Shown here one piece after another: positions 38,649 to 47,458 of a DNA stretch of 54,210 bases; positions within the stretch are counted from its first letter, which is position 1; every line of letters begins with the position of its first letter. Source of the stretch: Akkermansiaceae bacterium UBA1506 (GTDB lineage Bacteria; Verrucomicrobiota; Verrucomicrobiia; Verrucomicrobiales; DEV007); contig DCQY01000124.1 of the NCBI GenBank assembly GCA_002323995.1, positions 1 to 54,210 on the forward strand, in the 5' to 3' direction. A program made the translations under genes and the position numbers. The notes beneath the pieces are model-generated. The model saw nothing but the letters and a program-made list of their open reading frames with translations, did no database searches and was not told the DNA's origin.

Positions 38649-39773
38649 TTAGTTCTCGTCGCCTTCGGCAAGAACGTCTAGTGTGAATCCGCCAACATGT
38701 TCACCGTCTTGGTCGCGGTAAATCCAGTCGTTCAAGTGATCGACCTCGAGGGTTACGCTCGCACCTCGGTGAATATTCATAAGCTCGTGGGGATCGTTCA
38801 TGAGGATACCACTAACGGAAGTGGCAGAGGCTGCAGTGACCGAAAGCCACATGTATTCGCACTTTGAACCCTCGCGGAATTCTGCTTTCACGATAAACTT
38901 GTCAGCGTCGGCGGGGCCACTTTCTGCAAAAGAATGTAGAAACTCAGACCAACGTTGCCGAGCTTCTCTGACCGCTTGGGCCATTTTTGGATTAGAGTCC
39001 GAGATCTCAACGATTGGCTGAAATGTAGGCTCGTTGAACAGGGCTAGCGGTCTTTGGCTTGAGAGCGTTTCAATAAGCGACAAATCGAATTCATTGCAGC
39101 GCTGAAGTTCAGGGCAGTAAATGGCGAGGCAGTCGGGGCCGGCAAGATTGGCTAGTATTTGTCCAATCACTTGATAAGCAGCCGAGGCGGCTTCAGGATC
39201 GGAGGTATCATCCATCAGGTCGACGGAGATCCATGCAAGATGTTGTTCTACCGCTTTGCGGAGACGCTTATCGCGGATGCATTCTTTCGCGAACTGGGAA
39301 GGTTTTGAGATGTAGGGACGATTCGAAACCAGCACTGCGAAGAGACCTTGTGGTATCTTGATCATGAAATGGTTGATGCCGTCGTCGGCTTCATTGGCGG
39401 TACGAGGAGGATTGAACTCGATTACGAAGTGCTCGGAGCTATGTGCGTCTGCGTCGAAATCGATCCCGAGAGCTGCAGAAACGCACCGCCTGATTGAAGT
39501 TTCATTTGCCTCTCTTGGCTCCGAAAGGAAGTAGACCAGTGAGGCTAGATTCTCTGGAGGGAGTTCTTCTTCGGGCTCTTCTTGATAATTGGGCAAAGCG
39601 TTGTCATCAAACCGGATCATCAACCAGCGAACCATGTCTAAGCAGAACCAGAGTGCGGTAACCATCAAAGCAACAGCCCCGACCCAAGTCAGTCCATTGA
39701 TGACGAGTCGGGTCATGAGGGTGAGCAAAATTGCCGTTGAGAGGAAAGGGAACTGTTTGAGCTTTTTCAACAT
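38649..39773 (-). CDS. membrane-anchored protein with C-terminal DUF2314 domain
   Basis: Start chosen at the ATG at 39773 (374 aa); the frame is open to a TTG at 39788. Two hydrophobic segments near the N-terminus (about residues 8-25 and 28-50) anchor the protein, followed by an acidic linker (EEPEEELPPE). The last 80 residues, from KFIVKAEFREGSKCEYMWLS through VDHLNDWIYRDQDG, match DUF2314 (YegJ-like), a domain of unknown function. The middle 200 residues are not recognised beyond resembling a domain often joined to DUF2314. Confidence 0.75.
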   Translation of the reverse strand: MLKKLKQFPFLSTAILLTLMTRLVINGLTWVGAVALMVTALWFCLDMVRWLMIRFDDNALPNYQEEPEEELPPENLASLVYFLSEPREANETSIRRCVSAALGIDFDADAHSSEHFVIEFNPPRTANEADDGINHFMIKIPQGLFAVLVSNRPYISKPSQFAKECIRDKRLRKAVEQHLAWISVDLMDDTSDPEAASAAYQVIGQILANLAGPDCLAIYCPELQRCNEFDLSLIETLSSQRPLALFNEPTFQPIVEISDSNPKMAQAVREARQRWSEFLHSFAESGPADADKFIVKAEFREGSKCEYMWLSVTAASATSVSGILMNDPHELMNIHRGASVTLEVDHLNDWIYRDQDGEHVGGFTLDVLAEGDEN

Positions 39774-39797
39774 TAGGTTGCAGAACAAATAAAAGAA

Positions 39798-40082
39798 TCA
39801 GCGCTTGGAGAATGCTCGGTGAACAGAAATGCCCTCTATTTTTTGGTGAGAGGCTAAGGGTTGCCGATAAGCTGCGTGCTCAATATAGCCCTGCCAGTTA
39901 TCCTCGATTGATTGATCTTCGCCAACATGCCTTAAAATTACATTTCCCGCGCTGAACTTAGGAAGTTTGGCGGACCCGCCCGATTTAAGCCAAAAGTCGA
40001 AACTCCTTCGGTAGGTATCAGTGCGGTTCGGTAAAGAGTCAATTTGATGCCATCCTCTGTCTTTTCTACAATATTTCAGCAT
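39798..40082 (-). CDS. hypothetical small protein
   Basis: A 94-residue frame with ATG start, ending 24 bp before the start of the DUF2314 gene and in the same direction. It is rich in Arg, His and Trp, has no signal peptide or membrane helix, and I do not recognise it. No competing frame of quality overlaps it, which is the main reason for listing it. It may be non-coding. Confidence 0.35.
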   Translation of the reverse strand: MLKYCRKDRGWHQIDSLPNRTDTYRRSFDFWLKSGGSAKLPKFSAGNVILRHVGEDQSIEDNWQGYIEHAAYRQPLASHQKIEGISVHRAFSKR

Positions 40083-40240
40083 TAAAGTCGGATGTCCATG
40101 GCAACAATGTGATCATCAGCAGAATTGCGAGAGGGGCGCAATAGGACATTTGATAAAATAATCGTGCCAGTTATGGGTCATCGGTGCAACTCTTCTTGAG
40201 ATCGCGTGTTTTATCGTCTAACAGAATTTAGACTTTTATT

Positions 40241-40972
40241 ATGAACGCATTCTTGAAACTGCTCGTTATTTGCTTGGCTCTCGCTGGAGAAGGCTTGGTG
40301 CGTAGCGGATTTGCTGGTCCTGGCATTAATCCTGAGGCGGAACGTCGCGAAAGTTGGGAGGCCCTGAGTGATGGGGAGAAGGAGAAGCTTCGAACCGTAT
40401 TGCGGGAGGTATGGACTGATCCTTCGGTAATGATTGCTCGAGATGATGTCAAAAGCGCCACGGAAGTTTATCAAAAAGCGATACGTGAGGCGGTTTCTAA
40501 AGCAGATCCAAGCGTGGCGAACTTGATCGTGAAGGTTGAGAGAAGCACGGAAGTAAGACACGATCGGCACGGTGGACTGCCTTCGGGTCGTAGTGGCCTC
40601 TATCGCCGCAGTCTCGATTACCCGATGAGTCCTCCAGGGTTTTTGGAGAAGTTAACCATCAAGGAACAGGAGCGATTTCGTAAGGCGGAATTAGCTGCAA
40701 AAGAGTCAGCTAAAGTAAAAGAGGCTCGCAACCTATTAAATACATTACAAAAACAAGATGAGGAGTGCCGCCGCGAGCGACTAGAGGCTCATCGTGAGAT
40801 GCGACAGGCCATTCTTTCTGCAATGCTTGAAGTGGACCCCGGCGTTAAAGAACTACAAGATCGCCTCAATATGTCGTCGGCCAGCGGGCCAGGCGGTAGC
40901 AAGCCAAAGGCCAGCGGGAAAGCTAAATATCCAAAGGTTAAAAAAAAGTCTGATCCAGAGCTGGAGAAGTAG
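40241..40972 (+). CDS. secreted hypothetical protein with internal duplication
   Basis: 243 aa with a signal peptide (about residues 1-25, ending SGFA). The mature part is helical and highly charged. It seems to hold two related segments: about 38-95 (LSDGEKEKLRTVLREVW to the ADPSVANLIVKVE end) and about 138-215 (LTIKEQERFRKAELAAK to the VDPGVKELQDRLN end). Each ends with 'Ala/Val-rich helix - (A/V)DP(S/G)V - hydrophobic helix'. A Gly/Ser/Lys-rich tail closes it. No family recognised. It is followed by a strong hairpin. Confidence 0.65.
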   Translation: MNAFLKLLVICLALAGEGLVRSGFAGPGINPEAERRESWEALSDGEKEKLRTVLREVWTDPSVMIARDDVKSATEVYQKAIREAVSKADPSVANLIVKVERSTEVRHDRHGGLPSGRSGLYRRSLDYPMSPPGFLEKLTIKEQERFRKAELAAKESAKVKEARNLLNTLQKQDEECRRERLEAHREMRQAILSAMLEVDPGVKELQDRLNMSSASGPGGSKPKASGKAKYPKVKKKSDPELEK

Positions 40973-40988
40973 GCAGGTAGCGCCAATT

Positions 40989-41028
40989 GGGGGCGGGTAA
41001 AAGACGGTCAGAAAGTCTTTGCGCCCCC
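40989..41028 (+). terminator. GC-rich two-part hairpin after the hypothetical gene
   Basis: Outer stem GGGGGCG (40989-40995) with CGCCCCC (41022-41028); inner stem AAAGAC (41000-41005) with GTCTTT (41015-41020); nine-base loop. It starts 17 bp after the stop of the gene at 40241. There is no T-run behind it, so if it terminates transcription it is not a canonical intrinsic terminator. It could instead stabilise the 3' end or be part of a small RNA. Confidence 0.45.
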
Positions 41029-41155
41029 CTTGTAGATCCAACTCTCGGATCGGTATATTTAGCATCAAAAGGAGCTTCAGCTCCTAAGGGCGGGCCGTCG
41101 CGCGCGAAAGCCTAAATTCAGCTCGTAATTATTTAGGAAAACTTAACTTTTAGGC

Positions 41156-41185
41156 TTGCCTTAAAAGATTTTGAGATAATATAAT
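41156..41185 (+). promoter_or_regulatory. sigma-70-like promoter for the dcw cluster
   Basis: TTGCCT (41156-41161), 18-bp spacer, perfect TATAAT (41180-41185) in AT-rich sequence, upstream of rsmH on the same strand. The -35 shares four of six consensus bases and is the same hexamer as in the proposed nusA promoter. Confidence 0.5.
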
Positions 41186-41436
41186 AAGCATACTGATTTT
41201 CCACAATTTATGGTTTCTATAATGCCAGCGCTCCGCCCCTCAAGGATCTAGTTGATATCTAGATTTAGGCTAAAAAAGTGATGATCATCCCCATTAAACC
41301 TTGGCTTGAGCGTGCTAGTGGCGTGTCTGGTCAGTTGGCTGACTGGGGCTTCCCAGCGGTGGAGGGGGCGGAAGAGTTGCGAAGCGGTTCCATTCAATCT
41401 GGACTTGAAGTAAAAGCTCATCACGAAGACAAAAGA

Positions 41437-42360
41437 ATGGAGTTTTATCACCAGCCAATCCTGGCCCGCGAGATTCTTGCCGCACTGGAGCCGGTGAAGG
41501 GAAAGCAGATCTTTGATGGAACTCTGGGCGGCGGCGGTCACTCCGAAGTTTTTCTCGAGCGTGGAGCTCATGTAGTGGGGTGCGATCAGGATGCTGAGGC
41601 ACTCGAATATGCCGAGCGTAGATTGGCCCAATATGGTGATTGTTTTCTTCCGGTGCGTGGAAATTTCTCCGATATGGATTCTTTGCTGCGGACTTTGGGT
41701 ATCGATCGTGTGGATGGTGTCCTGATGGACTTGGGTGTTTCCTCACACCAACTGGACGAGCCATCTCGTGGGTTTTCTTTTCGGCAGGATGGACCGCTCG
41801 ACATGAGAATGGATAATCGGGCTGACTTTTCTGCGCGAGACTTGGTGAATGACTGGGACGAAGCAGAGATGGTTCGCATTTTTCGTGATTACGGCGAAGA
41901 GAAGCGAGCTGTTCGGGCTGCCAAGGAGATTGTGAAGGCCCGCGAACAGAAGGCGATCGAGACAACTTTGCAGTTGGCTGAGATAATCGAGCGGGCTGTA
42001 CCTCGGGTGAGTGGCAAACATCCCGCAACCCGTGTTTTTCAAGCGATTCGTTTAGCCGTGAATCGAGAGATGGAAGTGCTCGAGGCCGCATTAAATAATT
42101 CTCTAGAGGTGCTCAGTGAGGGAGGTGTGTTGGCTGTCATATCATTTCATTCATTGGAAGATCGCATGGTGAAGCGTTTCATGCGACGTCATAGCACTCC
42201 GTTTATTGACCGGCCAGAATGGCCGGAGCCGAGAGAGAACTTGGATTATTGCCTGACCTTACCGACGCGGCGGGCCATCAGCCCAAGTGGCGCGGAGATC
42301 GAAACGAACCCCAGGGCAAGGAGCGCCAAACTTAGAGTGGCGGTAAAGTTGGAGGATTGA
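41437..42360 (+). CDS. rsmH: 16S rRNA (cytosine-1402-N4)-methyltransferase
   Basis: RsmH (MraW), 307 aa from the chosen ATG at 41437, which starts MEFYHQPILAREIL as the family does. The frame is open from 41278, adding 53 residues without family resemblance. Motifs: FDGTLGGGGHSEVFLE (SAM site), GVLMDLGVSSHQLDEPSRGF (about 90-110), HPATRVFQAIRLAVNREM and VISFHSLEDRMVKRF near the C-terminus. It methylates C1402 of 16S rRNA. First gene of the dcw cluster here, with its stop overlapping the next ATG. Confidence 0.93.
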   Translation: MEFYHQPILAREILAALEPVKGKQIFDGTLGGGGHSEVFLERGAHVVGCDQDAEALEYAERRLAQYGDCFLPVRGNFSDMDSLLRTLGIDRVDGVLMDLGVSSHQLDEPSRGFSFRQDGPLDMRMDNRADFSARDLVNDWDEAEMVRIFRDYGEEKRAVRAAKEIVKAREQKAIETTLQLAEIIERAVPRVSGKHPATRVFQAIRLAVNREMEVLEAALNNSLEVLSEGGVLAVISFHSLEDRMVKRFMRRHSTPFIDRPEWPEPRENLDYCLTLPTRRAISPSGAEIETNPRARSAKLRVAVKLED

Positions 42361-42701
42361 TGGAGAAAAGAAACCGATACAGAAATCGGGTTCGCCCGAT
42401 CACAATTTGCCGTTTGGTCGTGGCCGGTCTCCTGCTCCTCGCAACGGGTGCAGGATTTGTTCTGGTTAGGAATGAGCATGTCATTTTCGGCTATGAGATT
42501 CGAGGTCTCGAGGATCAGGTAGCCGAATTAGATCTCGAAATTGAGATGTTGGAATTGCGGATCGCAGGAGTCAAAGGGCGCCAGGAGCTTTCTCGAAGAC
42601 TGCGCTGGGTGAAAAGTGATCTCAGTGAGATTGAGATGTCTCAAGTGATTGAGGTGAAAGCGCCTGCCGAGGTATCGGAGGTTAGAGCGAATCTAGACTG
42701 A
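42360..42701 (+). CDS. ftsL: FtsL-like cell division protein
   Basis: 113 aa. Short basic cytoplasmic tail, one membrane helix (about residues 17-38), then a heptad-like charged helix (EIRGLEDQVAELDLEIEMLEL) that should form a coiled coil. Sequence conservation in FtsL is low; the call rests on topology, size and position between rsmH and ftsI. ATG overlaps the rsmH stop (TGATG) and GGAGG lies just upstream, one of the few real ribosome binding sites in the window. Confidence 0.7.
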   Translation: MEKRNRYRNRVRPITICRLVVAGLLLLATGAGFVLVRNEHVIFGYEIRGLEDQVAELDLEIEMLELRIAGVKGRQELSRRLRWVKSDLSEIEMSQVIEVKAPAEVSEVRANLD

Positions 42702-42709
42702 TAAATTTG

Positions 42710-44590
42710 ATGATAGCGAACTTAAAGAAGCGCCTCACCATCGCCTGTCTATTGCTGGTAACGCTGCTTTCTGTTTTGAGTGGTCGACTGATTTACATCG
42801 AGTTGTTCTGCTCGGAGAATTTGGGCGAGCGAGCCCGCGATCGATACGAATATCGTGAACTGCTCACAGGGAAACGTGGCCGAATTTACGACGGCTCCGG
42901 AGAACTTCTGGCCAGGAATCAGACGGTTTACTCGCTTGTCGTGGATTGTTTTCACTTAAAAGACCAGGGGCTTGCCTGTAAAGGGCTGGCGACGAAAGAG
43001 GGTATTAAGGCTCACGAAATTCGGAAGAAGTATCATCCTGATGAGATTCTGGCTCGCTATCGTGAATATGTTGCTGAAGAGATATCAAGCTTCATAAGGG
43101 TTCCAGTCGAAGAACTGGGTCGGACATTACGCGAAAAAACGGTGGGTGAAATTGTTTTGGCAAAAGGTATCGAGGATGACTTTTCGCGCCAATTGACTGA
43201 GTTGCTCCGTGAAAAGTCGATCGGTGGCCTCTACCTGCGCAAGGGGGAGAAGCGTTACTACCCGAGTCCCCTTTCCTTAACTCAGGTTATCGGTTACGTT
43301 GATCAGGAGGGGGTTGGGGTCTCCGGTGTTGAGAAGACCCTGAATGAGGTGCTGACGGGTATTCCAGGATATCGTTATTGTGAGCGCGATCGCAAGAGTC
43401 GTGAAATTCATGCATACCGCGGATTGCAGGTTGACCCTGTTCCCGGAAAAGATGTCTACCTCACCATCAATATGGCGCTTCAGGAAATTTTGGAGCGTGA
43501 GTTGGATGCTGTCATTGACCGTCACCGTCCTGAGATGGCGACGGCGATCTTTATGAATCCAAAAACAGGCGAAGTGCTCGCGATGTCGAGCCGTCCTCAT
43601 TTCGATCTGGCAACCCGTAAGGGTATTAGGGGGATGCCGCCGGTTCGCCGAAATATTGCTGTGACTGATCTTTATCAGCCAGGGTCAACTTTCAAGGTCG
43701 TTGGATACGGTGCTGCATTCGACCGTGGCTTGGCGAGCCCGATGACCGAAATTGATTGCGAGATGGGATACTACATTCGTGATGGCTCTCCGCTGAGAGA
43801 TCATCACCCCTACGGTGTTTTGACCGCGCAGATGGCTTTTGCGAAGTCCTCAAATATTGGTGCTTACAAAGTAGCAAGCCCACTGAATCGAGAGGGATTC
43901 CATTCTTATGCTCAGAAATTTGGATTTGGATCTAAGACTGGCATTGAGCTCAACGCTGAGCAGTCAGGATGGATGAGCGGTGTCGATAAGTGGTCCAAGT
44001 CTTCCTTTTCGAGTCGCACGATGGGTTACGAAGTCAGTGTAACTCCAATGCAGATGCTGATGGCTTGCAGTGTAATAGCCAACAACGGGGTGTATCAGCC
44101 TCCGACGATCATTGACAGTGTGAGGGAACTGGGCTCAGGCGATATTCCGATTTTGAAAGGAAACATGAAGGCCGCACGTCGGGTTGTTAGCGCAAAGGCG
44201 GCAGCTCAAGTTCGTCAGTGCATGGTGGAGACCCTTACGAAAAATGGGACTGGCTCTAAGGCTAAGCTAGCAGGTTATTCAATGGGTGGTAAAACCGGCA
44301 CAGCCCGAAAATATATCGAAAACGTTGGTTACGCTTCAGGGCGTTACACTGCCTCTTTTATGGGTTTTCTTCCCGCTGAGGATCCCCAGTTAGTTGGATT
44401 AATCGTGGTTGATGACCCTAGCATCACGAATGGCCCCGCCTATGGGGGGAGCGTTGCCGGACCAGTGTTCAAAGAAATTATTGCTGATGCGGTCAAGATC
44501 ATTGGCATCGAGCCAGATCTTCCTGAGGAAATTGAGCCTGAGACGGAGACTTCACTCGCGAATTTCAATGGATTGGAGATCGGGGAGTGA
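42710..44590 (+). CDS. ftsI: division-specific peptidoglycan transpeptidase (PBP3)
   Basis: 626 aa from the ATG at 42710 (an in-frame TTG directly precedes it). N-terminal membrane anchor (about residues 9-28), PBP dimerisation-like domain opening with GKRGRIYDGSGELLARN, then the transpeptidase domain with the nucleophile Ser326 in QPGSTFKV (SxxK), AKSSNIG (SxN) and GGKTGTARK (KTG). No PASTA repeats follow. It cross-links septal peptidoglycan with FtsW. Confidence 0.9.
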   Translation: MIANLKKRLTIACLLLVTLLSVLSGRLIYIELFCSENLGERARDRYEYRELLTGKRGRIYDGSGELLARNQTVYSLVVDCFHLKDQGLACKGLATKEGIKAHEIRKKYHPDEILARYREYVAEEISSFIRVPVEELGRTLREKTVGEIVLAKGIEDDFSRQLTELLREKSIGGLYLRKGEKRYYPSPLSLTQVIGYVDQEGVGVSGVEKTLNEVLTGIPGYRYCERDRKSREIHAYRGLQVDPVPGKDVYLTINMALQEILERELDAVIDRHRPEMATAIFMNPKTGEVLAMSSRPHFDLATRKGIRGMPPVRRNIAVTDLYQPGSTFKVVGYGAAFDRGLASPMTEIDCEMGYYIRDGSPLRDHHPYGVLTAQMAFAKSSNIGAYKVASPLNREGFHSYAQKFGFGSKTGIELNAEQSGWMSGVDKWSKSSFSSRTMGYEVSVTPMQMLMACSVIANNGVYQPPTIIDSVRELGSGDIPILKGNMKAARRVVSAKAAAQVRQCMVETLTKNGTGSKAKLAGYSMGGKTGTARKYIENVGYASGRYTASFMGFLPAEDPQLVGLIVVDDPSITNGPAYGGSVAGPVFKEIIADAVKIIGIEPDLPEEIEPETETSLANFNGLEIGE

Positions 44591-44594
44591 ATCC

Positions 44595-46082
44595 ATGAAG
44601 CTGTCAGAACTTATTGAGTCTATCTGCGTCAGGTCCGTTTCCGGTTCGCTCGATATTAACGTGTCTGGGGTATTTTTTGACTCGCGGAAAGTTGTTGATG
44701 GGGGGGTCTTTTGTGCTCTTGCAGGTCAGGGGGATGACGGTAATCAATATATTGATGCGGCTATCGAAAACGGCGCTGTGGCAGTTATTTCGGGACAGCC
44801 CTATGCATCTGAGTTTCCGGTTACGTGGGTTCAAACGGATGACCCCCGCCTTGCCATGGGAATCGCTGCTGCGAATCTCGAGGGTTATCCAAGTCGTGAA
44901 CTTCCGGTTATCGGCGTTACGGGAACTAACGGCAAAACGACGACAACGTTTCTGATTCATCATCTGATCGAATCAATTCTTCATCGAGCCGGGCTTATTG
45001 GGACGATTAACTACGTGATAGGGGACGAATTTGAGGATGCCCCTCACACGACTCCGGAGTCGCCGGAGCTTCAGAAGTTGCTCCGTGAAATGCTCGATTC
45101 GGATTGTCGCGCAGTCGCCATGGAAGTGTCATCTCACGGCGTTACCCAAAAGCGTGTCGCGGGGGTATCTTTCGATGTTGGAGTGTTTACTAATCTCACT
45201 CAGGATCACCTCGACTTCCATGGAGGAATGGAAAATTACTTTGAGGCGAAGGCCGCCATGTTCACTGCGATGGATCTTGATTCCTCGAAGAAAGGGGTTG
45301 CGATCATTAATGCGGACGACTCCTATGGAGAGCGGCTCAGGAAAAGAAACTTTGAGCGACTTAAGGTCTACACCTTTGGGCGGTCGGCGAAAGCGGATTT
45401 TCAAGCCTCTAATATCAGAAGTGATTTTGATGGAACTGAGTTTAAGCTTTCTTTTGGGGAGCGCAGTTTTCTTGTCCGCACGCCTCTGATCGGGGCTTTC
45501 AATGTCTACAACTCGGTTGCAGCGATAGCCTCTGCTTATGGGGTCGGATTGAACCTGCGAGAAACCGTTTCGAAAATGGCGGAAGCACCTCAGGTTCCTG
45601 GTCGACTCGAGGCTGTGGGTGATCGGAAGATCAACTATCGAGTGTTTGTCGATTACGCTCATACCCCGGATGCGATAAGTAGTGTTCTCAGGACGCTCCG
45701 TGACCTCGGGCCTAATCGCATTATCACCGTTTTCGGCTGTGGAGGAGACCGCGATACTGCAAAGCGAGCGATGATGGCAAAGGCCGCTGAAGATCTAAGT
45801 GACCTTTGCATCTTGACGACAGATAATCCCCGGACCGAGCCTCCAGCCAAAATCCTTGAGGATGTTGAAACTGGTTTTCAGCGCCACGATTACGAGGTGA
45901 TTGAAGATCGGAAGCTTGCTATCAAGCGAGCCATTCGACTTGCTGAAGAACGCGACATCGTCCTAATCGCGGGTAAGGGACACGAAACTTATCAAGAAAT
46001 TGACGGAATTCGTCATGAATTTGATGATCGTAGAATAGCGGTCAATTTCATTCGTGAAAAAGCGGAAGGGGGTGAGAGATGA
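44595..46082 (+). CDS. murE: UDP-MurNAc-tripeptide synthetase
   Basis: 495 aa from the ATG at 44595, four bases after the ftsI stop and behind GGGGAG. The frame is open upstream to 44409 inside ftsI, but that part is shadow. ATP loop GVTGTNGKTTTT, substrate motif HTTPESPELQ, MEVSSHGV, and the DNPRTEP motif that marks addition of meso-diaminopimelate instead of lysine. It adds the third residue of the peptidoglycan stem peptide in the cytoplasm. Its last bases overlap the murF start. Confidence 0.95.
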   Translation: MKLSELIESICVRSVSGSLDINVSGVFFDSRKVVDGGVFCALAGQGDDGNQYIDAAIENGAVAVISGQPYASEFPVTWVQTDDPRLAMGIAAANLEGYPSRELPVIGVTGTNGKTTTTFLIHHLIESILHRAGLIGTINYVIGDEFEDAPHTTPESPELQKLLREMLDSDCRAVAMEVSSHGVTQKRVAGVSFDVGVFTNLTQDHLDFHGGMENYFEAKAAMFTAMDLDSSKKGVAIINADDSYGERLRKRNFERLKVYTFGRSAKADFQASNIRSDFDGTEFKLSFGERSFLVRTPLIGAFNVYNSVAAIASAYGVGLNLRETVSKMAEAPQVPGRLEAVGDRKINYRVFVDYAHTPDAISSVLRTLRDLGPNRIITVFGCGGDRDTAKRAMMAKAAEDLSDLCILTTDNPRTEPPAKILEDVETGFQRHDYEVIEDRKLAIKRAIRLAEERDIVLIAGKGHETYQEIDGIRHEFDDRRIAVNFIREKAEGGER

Positions 46083-47446
46083 TGCCAATAACACTTGGGC
46101 AATTGGCTGATTGGTGCGACGGAGAAATACTTCAGGGCGTGCCATCCACCCAATTGAAATCGATTTCTACCGACTCGCGCAAAGTGGATGAAGGCCAGAT
46201 TTTTTTGGCTCTCAAAGGGGGCCGGTATGATGCCCATGATTTTATCGGTTCGGTCGCGGAAAGGAAAGCTGGAGCTGTGGTCGTGAGTAATTTAACTGCG
46301 GAAACCGAAAGCTTTAATGGTGGGGTCGTCAGGGTAAAAGACACGTTAAGCGCTCTACAACGCCTGGCCTTCAATCATCGGAGGAACAGTGACGGACTTT
46401 TTGTGGTCGGTATTACCGGTAGTAACGGCAAAACCTCTACCAAAGACTTCCTCGGTGCCTCGCTTGCTGCAGGAGGGCAAGTCAACCACACGGTCGGTAA
46501 TTTAAACAACCATATTGGTCTGCCTCTAACGATTCTCGCCGGTCATGAAAACGATAAGTTCGGTGTATGGGAAATGGGTATGAATCATCCCGGAGAGATT
46601 GAGGCGCTGGCTGAAATCGCTGAGCCAGATGCTGCCGTTATTACCCATGTTGGCACAGCTCACATTGAGCATATGAAAACACGGGAAGCCATAGCTGAAG
46701 AGAAGTCAGCTTTGGCCGTAGCTGTCCCAGCTCATGGTTATTGCGCGATGCCGGCCGCTGATGACTTTTTTGAATATGTAAGTGATCGGGTTTCCTGCGA
46801 ATTGATCCCAGTAGGGATTGGAGAGGGGGATGTTAGGGCAGAGGCTGTTGAGGTAATTGATAGTGGGCAAATAAGGTTCGTTCTGCGATCAGACATGAAT
46901 GATTCTCCGGAGGTTTTGTTACCGGTCAGAGGATTGCACATGGTGAATAACGCTCTGCTTGCCGCAGCCGTCTCGATTCGTGAGGGCATTACTCCGAATG
47001 TTATCGCCGAGAAATTGGGTCAGGTAGAGTTAAGTGGCGGCCGCCTTCAGGAACGATCAGCAGGGGGGGTCCGGTTTCTCGATGATAGCTATAACGCCAA
47101 TCCGGATTCGATGAAAGCTGCTCTCGAGACCTTGAAAATCTCTCCAGCAGGGGGACGCCGTGTCGCTGTTTTAGGATTCATGGGAGAGTTGGGGGAACAC
47201 GAGCGAGAGGCTCATCTAAGCGTTGGTGGAGCGGTGGTCAAAGCTGGAGTGGATGCCTTAGTCACGGTCGGAGATCAGGCTTCTCTGATTAATGAAGGAG
47301 CGTCAGGTATTCAAGAAAGCTACCACTTTGTTGATCATGACGCCGCGTCTCAATTTCTCCGCACCTTCCTTGTTGAGGATGACCTTGTTCTCGTCAAGGG
47401 GAGCCGCGCGGCTGCTATGGAAAAAGTAATCAACCATTTTAACTAG
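46079..47446 (+). CDS. murF: UDP-MurNAc-tripeptide D-alanyl-D-alanine ligase
   Basis: 455 aa. ATP loop GITGSNGKTSTKDFL (about residues 117-131), NLNNHIGLPLT, EMGMNHPGEIE and LDDSYNANPDSMKAAL are the MurF hallmarks. Starts within the murE stop (ATGATG); AGGGGGTGAG upstream serves as ribosome binding site. It adds D-Ala-D-Ala to complete the pentapeptide. Confidence 0.95.
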   Translation: MMPITLGQLADWCDGEILQGVPSTQLKSISTDSRKVDEGQIFLALKGGRYDAHDFIGSVAERKAGAVVVSNLTAETESFNGGVVRVKDTLSALQRLAFNHRRNSDGLFVVGITGSNGKTSTKDFLGASLAAGGQVNHTVGNLNNHIGLPLTILAGHENDKFGVWEMGMNHPGEIEALAEIAEPDAAVITHVGTAHIEHMKTREAIAEEKSALAVAVPAHGYCAMPAADDFFEYVSDRVSCELIPVGIGEGDVRAEAVEVIDSGQIRFVLRSDMNDSPEVLLPVRGLHMVNNALLAAAVSIREGITPNVIAEKLGQVELSGGRLQERSAGGVRFLDDSYNANPDSMKAALETLKISPAGGRRVAVLGFMGELGEHEREAHLSVGGAVVKAGVDALVTVGDQASLINEGASGIQESYHFVDHDAASQFLRTFLVEDDLVLVKGSRAAAMEKVINHFN

Positions 47447-47458
47447 CGACAGGCACCT

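Larger units (their letters stand above)
40973..41436. other. leader region of the division/cell-wall cluster, no mraZ
   Basis: About 460 bp without a convincing gene before the chosen rsmH start. It holds a strong hairpin (40989-41028), a small hairpin AGGAGC-TTCA-GCTCCT (41070-41085), an AT-rich stretch with a good promoter match (41156-41185), and an in-frame upstream extension of rsmH from 41278. There is no mraZ, which usually precedes rsmH. Confidence 0.6.

Noticed and set aside
41278..41436. 53-residue extension of RsmH
   Set aside because: RsmH proteins start with the YHQPIL region, which begins at the ATG at 41437. The extension shows no family resemblance, though it cannot be ruled out entirely.
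44409..44594. In-frame upstream extension of murE into ftsI
   Set aside because: The ATG at 44595 gives the normal MurE N-terminus and has GGGGAG before it; the extension lies wholly inside ftsI.
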